Assembly (NCBI GenBank): GCA_951813285.1
Contig: OX638355.1
Location: forward strand, 3,925,136 to 3,989,135
Length of the DNA: 64,000 nucleotides
Reading direction: 5' to 3'
DNA from: Terriglobia bacterium
Lineage (GTDB): Bacteria > Acidobacteriota > Terriglobia > Versatilivoradales > Versatilivoraceae
In this document: piece after piece, positions 59,617-64,000 of the stretch
Position numbering within the stretch: position 1 is the stretch's first letter
Layout: each line of letters opens with the position of its first letter
Position numbers and translations under genes: made by a program
The notes under the pieces: model-generated
The model's database searches: none
Seen by the model: only the letters and a program-made list of their open reading frames with translations
Told to the model about the DNA's origin: nothing

Positions 59617-60543
59617 GTGAAAACGATCGTTGAATGTGTCCCCAATTTCAGTGAGGGGAGAGATCCACGGGTGATCGACCGCATCCTGTCCGCCATCGCC
59701 TCGGTTGCGGGCGTGGGGATCCTGCACCGCACCATGGACTCCGACCACCACCGGACCGTCATCACCTTTGTGGGCGACAGGGAGGGTGTCGCGGAGGGGG
59801 CTTTGAGGGGGATAGGCAAAGCGGCTGAACTGATTGACCTCAATCGGCATTCGGGTGTCCACCCGCGCATCGGGGCCACCGATGTGGTTCCTTTCGTCCC
59901 GGTCAGAAGCGTGACCTTGCAGGACTGCGCGTTGATTGCGCAAACCGTGGGGAAAGAGGCCTACCGCCGTTTCGGCGTCCCGGTCTATCTCTACGGGGTC
60001 GCGGCCAGGCAACCGGCACGGGCCCGCCTGGAGAATGTGCGCCGCGGGCAGTTTGAGGGTCTGCGTTCCGAGTTGGCCGCATCGACGGCCCGACGGCCCG
60101 ACTTCGGTGGTTCACAACTCCACCCCACGGCCGGAGCTACGGCGGTCGGCGCCCGCAAGTTCCTGATCGCCTACAACCTCAATCTGGCGACTTCGGACGT
60201 GCGGCCGGCCAATCGTATTGCCCGCAAGATCCGCTCTTCCAGCGGTGGACTCCCCCATGTCAAGGCAATTGGAGTGAGCCTCGAGAGCAGGGACCAGGCC
60301 CAGGTATCGATCAACCTGACCGACTTCGAAATCAGCTCGATCCAAAGGGTCTTCCAGGCCGTCTGCCAAGAGGCCGAGCGGCTGGGAACCCGGGTGTCCG
60401 ACAGCGAAATCGTGGGACTGGTTCCGAGGAAAGCCCTGCCTGCCTCCTTGCAATCGTCGTTGCGACTGAAGGACTTCCGGTCCGATAGGGTCTTCGAGAA
60501 CCGCTTGGCCGCTTACTTGAAACAAACGAAGAGAGACAATTAA
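59617..60543 (+). CDS. ftcD: Glutamate formimidoyltransferase
   Basis: This enzyme transfers the formimino group of N-formimino-L-glutamate to tetrahydrofolate in histidine breakdown. The 308-residue product begins (GTG)KTIVECVPNFSEGRDPRVI and has MDSDHHRTVITFVGD, HPRIGATDVVPFVPV and VGARKFLIAYNLNLAT. Only the formimidoyltransferase part is present; the cyclodeaminase half of the mammalian fusion is missing. No other hut genes are in the window. It lies 45 nt below the thioesterase gene. Confidence 0.94.
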   Translation: MKTIVECVPNFSEGRDPRVIDRILSAIASVAGVGILHRTMDSDHHRTVITFVGDREGVAEGALRGIGKAAELIDLNRHSGVHPRIGATDVVPFVPVRSVTLQDCALIAQTVGKEAYRRFGVPVYLYGVAARQPARARLENVRRGQFEGLRSELAASTARRPDFGGSQLHPTAGATAVGARKFLIAYNLNLATSDVRPANRIARKIRSSSGGLPHVKAIGVSLESRDQAQVSINLTDFEISSIQRVFQAVCQEAERLGTRVSDSEIVGLVPRKALPASLQSSLRLKDFRSDRVFENRLAAYLKQTKRDN

Positions 60544-60545
60544 AG

Positions 60546-60587
60546 GAGTGATCCACGAAGGGCCACTAAGGCGTTGAGGTCAACCGC
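60546..60587 (-). repeat. Dispersed element R2, copy 3
   Basis: Read on the minus strand it has GCGGTTGACCTCAACGCC and then TTAGTGGCCCTTCGTGGATC, matching the copies at 39,132 and 50,110. It begins 3 nt after the ftcD stop. Confidence 0.8.
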
Positions 60588-60880
60588 GACGGGATGCCAA
60601 GGTCGCGAAGGAATGGTCGATTTCCGATTGTTTCACTCTTGAGGCGTTTGCAAAATTCGGCAGCGGGACCTTTGCCGGGAATGGCCACAAAAGGCACAAA
60701 AACACAAAAAGAACTATCGGATGGGCAAGTCTCGAAATCAAGAAACTCGTTTTGTGCCTTTTGTGCTTTTTGTGGTTTCTGTTGTCTCTTGTGCTTATCG
60801 TGGTGGATGCTGGAGCCTGCAGCACATCATCCTTGCCGCCTCAATGTCATACCCGATTGCGATATTTGCAAAAGGCTCTC

Positions 60881-60905
60881 TTGTATGATCCGCCCAGCAG
60901 GGCGG
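60881..60905. repeat. REP-like hairpin unit
   Basis: CCGCCC (60,890-60,895), AGCA and GGGCGG (60,900-60,905) form a perfect 6-bp hairpin next to TTGTATGAT. On the minus strand this reads GGGCGGATCATACAAGAG, matching the unit at 50,046-50,068. Confidence 0.65.
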
Positions 60906-61002
60906 GGGCTGGGCTCGCGGACAAACGGGAGTGTTCCAGAAGGCGACCGTCGGCTTTCAGAGAATTGCCCGCCGGATGTCCTCCATCGCACCGTCGGGAC
61001 GA

Positions 61003-61162
61003 CCCACCCGGGAGCGCGGGCGTCTCGCCCGCACAGGACTTGGCACCATTGTAACGATCCCCACAATGGCCGGTTTGGTGCACTGTGCGAGGAAGTGGCC
61101 CTGCATCGCAGGCTGTTTGCACCAATAAGGTTGCGGGCGGGACGCCCGCGCTCCCGGGTGGG
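61003..61162. mobile_element. MITE-like palindromic element
   Basis: Arms of 30 nt (61,003-61,032 and 61,133-61,162) are inverted repeats with one mismatch. They contain CCCGGGAGCGCGGGCGT and its complement. The 100-nt interior has no open frame of note. There is no transposase and no clear target-site duplication by eye, so it is either a non-autonomous element or a structured RNA. Confidence 0.6.
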
Positions 61163-61309
61163 CATTCTCCCATGACGCCGTGACACCTACGTCACAATAT
61201 TGCAGAAGCGCCCGGGCGCCGCTCGTCATTGACCGAGCTCCATCCCTATTCGTCCCCATTCGTGTTCATTGGTGGTTCGTCTTCATTTCCAAAACCAAAA
61301 CGGCTGGCT

Positions 61310-61351
61310 GTTTATCCTGTCTATCCTGTGCATCCATGTTCAATCAGTAGA
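61310..61351 (+). repeat. Dispersed element R1, 42-bp fragment (copy C)
   Basis: These 42 bases are identical to the reverse complement of part of copy B (from GTTTATCCTGTCTATCCTGT to TCAATCAGTAGA). The fragment supplies the last codons and the stop of the next gene on the minus strand. Confidence 0.85.
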
Positions 61352-61634
61352 GCGCATTGTTGAAGTCCCCCTCGCTTCGATGCACCAGGGCATGCCAGTA
61401 GGCGCCTTCCGAGGAAGAGTCCTGTTGGGTCAGGCGGTGAGCCTCGTCCAGGAAACCGTAGAGCCAGAGGGCCCCGGCGCGGACCAGACCATCCGACCCG
61501 AGCTGAAGCACTTGGCGCCAGTCCGTGCCGCTCACCAAGCTGTAGATCTCGTCATCTCCCCTGGGGGGATTGACCGGCACCGGCAAGCCCGCGGGGGCGG
61601 GATAGAAGACACTCAAGTTCATTGGCGACCTCAT
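61344..61634 (-). pseudogene. Unknown protein, apparently cut short by a repeat
   Basis: The 96-residue frame has SLVSGTDWRQVLQLGSDGLV, ALWLYGFLDEAHRLTQQ and EGAYWHALVHRSEGDFNNAL. I recall similar acidobacterial proteins in which the YWH...HR.EGD..NA.Y segment continues with a W(Y/F)RR.G.HP sequence. Here the frame stops right after NALY, inside the R1 fragment. This suggests loss of the C-terminus by repeat insertion or recombination. Function is unknown. It starts 15 nt below the antiporter gene on the same strand. Confidence 0.5.
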
Positions 61635-61649
61635 GCATTCACAGTCGAT

Positions 61650-63386
61650 CTATCGGAAGAAAGCAGCTGCCGCAATCAAAAGCGCACTGAGAAGTATCAG
61701 AGTCACGGCCAACTCCAGTCTGGGCCGGGTCGCATCGGGGTCCTCGCCGGCCATGGTCGGCGCCTGCTCGGGTTCCGCCCCGCGGCCAAACCAGAGGGTG
61801 GGGTTCTTTGACCTCGCCGCCAGCCAACCGATTCCGGCCAGGACCCCGGCGTCCGCCCGGTCGAAGAGTCGGCTTGTCCCTTCAACCACGAATCGGCGAA
61901 CCCAGCCTGCCGGTCGACGATAGAACCAATCGGTGTCCAGCGTCAAGGTCGGCTGGCCAGCCAGCCTGGAGCGGTACCACCAGAACCCCAAAAAGGTGGC
62001 GGCGAGCAATTGAATGCTCTCCACCAGGTGAGGGATGGTATAGGGCCGGTAGCCGGCGCCGTAGGGCAGCTCGGCGTACAGCAGCGAGGGAAACACTCCG
62101 AAACCGATGCAAAGAAAAGCCAGCAGCCCCATGGCCAGGTGCATGTTGCGGGGACTCTGCGACACATTTATTTCCTGCCGACCGCGACCGAACCAGGTGA
62201 AATAGGGCAGTTTGAGGCCTATCGAAAGAAAGGTTCCCACCGATGCCAGGCCCAGGAGCAGGTAGGCAGCCTGGTGATGGGCGTCCAGGGCGGCGCTGAC
62301 CACCATTGACTTGCTGATAAAGCCATTGAAGAGGGGAAATCCCGAAATGGAGAAGGCGCCCGCCATGTACAGCCACAGCGTCACCGGCATCGTCCTGCCC
62401 AATCCGCCCAGGTCACTCAGCCGGCTCCGACCGGTCGCCTGCAGGACCACCCCTGCTCCCATGAAGAGGAGGGCCTTGTAGAGAATGTGGCTGAAGGCAT
62501 GGGCCACGGCGCCGTTGAGAGCCAGCGGCGTGCCGATACCGACTGCGGCAACCATGTATCCGACCTGGCTGATGATGTGATAGGCAAGGATTTCCCGGAT
62601 GTCGTTGGCCAGGACGGCGAAGATGACTCCGTAGAGAGCCATGATGACTCCCAGGGTAATCAGCACCTCCCACCCGGGCGCCACTCGGACGAGCAGGTAG
62701 ACCGCCGACTTGGTGGTGAATGCGCTCAGGAACACCGCACCGGTTACGGTGGCCCTGGGATAGGCGTCGGCCAGCCAGGCGTGGAGCGGAGGAATGGCGG
62801 CGTTGACGGCGATGCCCGCCAGGATCAGCCAGGAGGACCAACGACCGGCCTCCAGCACCTGAAGGCTAATATCCCCGGAGGCGTGCACCTGCCCCAGAAT
62901 CCCGGCCAGCAACAGGCTGCCTCCGAACAGGTGGACCAGCAGGTAACGCAGTCCCACCCCGGGTCCTGTCCCCCGCCTGGACCAGATCAGAACCGTCGAT
63001 GAGAGGGCGGCCAGTTCCCAGAAGAAAAAGAGGGTCAGCCAATCCCCGGAGAAGACCAGGCCCAGCGCGCTGCCGGTATAGAGCAAAGCGGCGACCTGTT
63101 GGCGAACATCCCTGAGGTGAAGAGCAAAAAGGCCTCCTGCGAAACCGATCAGTGAGAAAACGATGCCGAAGATCCGGCTTAATCGGTCCACCTGCAGGAT
63201 CGACAAACGGTAGTCCAGGAACTCGACCGAAAGGCTCTGATCGGCCGAAAGGTTCCAGCAAATCCAGAGGGCGCCCAATGGAAAGAGCGGAAAAACCTTG
63301 CCCCTGGCTCTGGGGGGGGCCAACGCAAGGACCAGTGCCCCCATCAGGACCAGGAAAGCCGGATGCAGGATCAGTTCACTTCCCAT
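61650..63386 (-). CDS. Proton/cation antiporter subunit, MrpD/NuoL-M-like
   Basis: The 578-residue membrane protein has about 14 hydrophobic segments and the proton-conducting transporter core: FSGDWLTLFFFWELAALSST with the conserved Glu, IPPLHAWLADAYPRATVTGA, AYHIISQVGYMVAAVGIGTP and HAFSHILYKALLFMGAGVVL with the conserved Lys. The C-terminal part (residues about 470-578) carries another helix pair. It resembles MrpD-type Na+/H+ antiporter subunits. The ATG at 63,386 overlaps the small upstream gene by 11 nt. Confidence 0.9.
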   Translation of the reverse strand: MGSELILHPAFLVLMGALVLALAPPRARGKVFPLFPLGALWICWNLSADQSLSVEFLDYRLSILQVDRLSRIFGIVFSLIGFAGGLFALHLRDVRQQVAALLYTGSALGLVFSGDWLTLFFFWELAALSSTVLIWSRRGTGPGVGLRYLLVHLFGGSLLLAGILGQVHASGDISLQVLEAGRWSSWLILAGIAVNAAIPPLHAWLADAYPRATVTGAVFLSAFTTKSAVYLLVRVAPGWEVLITLGVIMALYGVIFAVLANDIREILAYHIISQVGYMVAAVGIGTPLALNGAVAHAFSHILYKALLFMGAGVVLQATGRSRLSDLGGLGRTMPVTLWLYMAGAFSISGFPLFNGFISKSMVVSAALDAHHQAAYLLLGLASVGTFLSIGLKLPYFTWFGRGRQEINVSQSPRNMHLAMGLLAFLCIGFGVFPSLLYAELPYGAGYRPYTIPHLVESIQLLAATFLGFWWYRSRLAGQPTLTLDTDWFYRRPAGWVRRFVVEGTSRLFDRADAGVLAGIGWLAARSKNPTLWFGRGAEPEQAPTMAGEDPDATRPRLELAVTLILLSALLIAAAAFFR

Positions 63387-63600
63387 CGTAATAGCGCTCG
63401 TCCTTTTGCAGCCACTTCCGCCCCAGCAGCTTGGACACCACAATGATCCCGATGCAGCCGAGGAAACCCAACCATCCGTAAAAGCCGGGAATATGGCGCC
63501 ACCAGGGAGAAGCGTGCGAGGGGTCGTGGGCAATGGTCCGTTCCAGGATCAGGGAACCTGCCATGAGCGCCGCCAGCGAAATCCAGTGCCACCGTTTCAT
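63376..63600 (-). CDS. Small two-helix membrane protein of the antiporter cluster
   Basis: The 74-residue product has two hydrophobic segments (WISLAALMAGSLILE and IPGFYGWLGFLGCIGIIVVS) and a charged end with LLGRKWLQKDERYYDG. The ATG at 63,598-63,600 overlaps the stop of the upstream transporter gene by 4 nt, and its 3-prime end overlaps the downstream gene by 11 nt. Tight coupling on both sides suggests a structural subunit of the same complex. I do not recognise a named family. Confidence 0.75.
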   Translation of the reverse strand: MKRWHWISLAALMAGSLILERTIAHDPSHASPWWRHIPGFYGWLGFLGCIGIIVVSKLLGRKWLQKDERYYDGK

Positions 63601-64000
63601 GGGTTCGAGGCCTCCAGGATCTGGGCTGCGATCCGCTCTGCCAGGGTAAAGAAGTGAAAGAACAGGTCCGGCATCAGGCCCATCGATGCCGAGAAACAGG
63701 CGGCCAGGATCAAGGGGACCACCATCCAGGCGGATGCCTCCCCGATTGAATTGAAGTTTTCGGACTGCTTGAAGAAGGCTCGGTAGACAATGGGCAGGAA
63801 GTATCCGGCATTGAGCAGACCGCTGATGAGGAGAATCGCCACAACCGCGACACTGCCACCTTCCAAAGCGCCCAGCCCGAGGTACCATTTGCTGACAAAG
63901 CCATTGACCGGCGGAACCCCTGCAAGGCCCAACGAGGCCAGGGCAAAAGCCCCCATGGTCCAGGGCATGGCTCGACCGATGCCGTCCAGCTCGCTGATCT
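63597..64000 (-). CDS. Proton/cation antiporter subunit, MrpD/NuoM-like (C-terminal part, cut by window edge)
   Basis: The visible 134 or so residues have FALASLGLAGVPPVNGFVSK (the loop G.PP..GF.SK typical of NuoM/NuoN/MrpD), VAILLISGLLNAGYFLPIVY and a final amphipathic helix. It is the upstream member of the three-gene set, and the gene continues past position 64,000. A second transporter subunit of the same type follows two genes later, so the complex has at least two antiporter-like subunits. Confidence 0.88.
   Translation of the reverse strand, partial: ISELDGIGRAMPWTMGAFALASLGLAGVPPVNGFVSKWYLGLGALEGGSVAVVAILLISGLLNAGYFLPIVYRAFFKQSENFNSIGEASAWMVVPLILAACFSASMGLMPDLFFHFFTLAERIAAQILEASNP

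Larger units (their letters stand above)
60544..61343. other. Gene-free region of repeats
   Basis: No gene is supported. In order it holds an inverted R2 copy (60,546-60,587), an AT-rich hairpin (arms 60,686-60,701 and 60,750-60,765 around CACAAAAGGCACAAAA), a REP-like hairpin (60,881-60,905), a 160-bp MITE-like palindrome (61,003-61,162) and a fragment of R1 (61,310-61,351). Confidence 0.7.

Noticed and set aside
60594-61175. A 193-codon open frame after ftcD
   Set aside because: It runs through an AT-rich hairpin, a REP-like unit and the MITE-like palindrome. Its composition reflects these repeats and it lacks any protein signature.

Overview
The window is GC-rich, gene-dense bacterial chromosome. 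Its content (a Gram-negative envelope pathway, TolC, LPS-type glycosyltransferases, type IV pilus minor pilins, PSCyt1/DUF1549/DUF1553 and DUF1501 proteins, and the order rplM-rpsI-rpsB-tsf-pyrH-frr) suggests an Acidobacteriota-like organism. Planctomycete or Verrucomicrobia relatives are not excluded. No rRNA, tRNA, CRISPR array, integrase or transposase was recognised.

Positions 1-21,004 (minus strand) hold a nearly complete translation super-cluster. An upstream block, rplM-rpsI-rpsB-tsf-pyrH-frr, is followed by rpsL-rpsG-fusA-tuf-rpsJ-rplC-rplD-rplW-rplB-rpsS-rplV-rpsC-rplP-rpmC-rpsQ-rplN-rplX-rplE-rpsN-rpsH-rplF-rplR-rpsE-rpmD-rplO-secY-infA-rpmJ-rpsM-rpsK-rpsD, with rpsD cut by the window edge. 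A strong sigma70-type promoter precedes rpsL and another precedes rplM. The common adk and map genes are absent between secY and infA. tuf has codon use unlike its neighbours. Two spacers inside this cluster (rpmD/rplO and rplW/rplB) are filled by a repeat element bounded by degenerate 7-bp repeats.

lepA and a secreted leucine-rich-repeat protein (plus strand) lead to a minus-strand defence island at 24,000-34,038. It holds a beta-class DNA methyltransferase (mod), a SMC/OLD-like AAA ATPase, a TOPRIM/DUF4276-like small protein, a type III-like restriction helicase-nuclease (res) and a PIN-domain nuclease, joined mostly by 4-nt stop/start overlaps. A SprT-like metalloprotease gene and a DUF5671-like fragment follow. 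The best candidate for an undescribed system is this operon, in which an ATPase/TOPRIM-like pair is nested between the mod and res genes and a PIN nuclease is added at the end.

34,264-49,415 carries tatA, a Sel1-repeat protein, pcm, a DUF1232 protein, aroB, a UbiE/MenG methyltransferase, a PSCyt1-DUF1549-DUF1553/DUF1501 pair, four minor pseudopilin genes with prepilin peptidase, and two glycosyltransferases. 50,301-60,543 carries a TolC-like protein, pyrE, truA, the envelope/isoprenoid operon uppS-cdsA-dxr-rseP-ompH, a YbgC-type thioesterase and glutamate formimidoyltransferase. The end (61,344-64,000, minus) is a set of Mrp/NuoL-M-like cation or proton transporter subunits followed by a gene that looks truncated by a repeat.

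The large intergenic regions (34,459-35,055; 39,026-39,372; 49,416-50,300; 60,544-61,343) are built from several dispersed repeat families: an approximately 380-bp element carrying a decayed GxxExxY-like reading frame, a CTTAGTGGCCC element, a REP-like hairpin followed by GGATCATAC, 7-bp-repeat-bounded spacers and a MITE-like palindrome.
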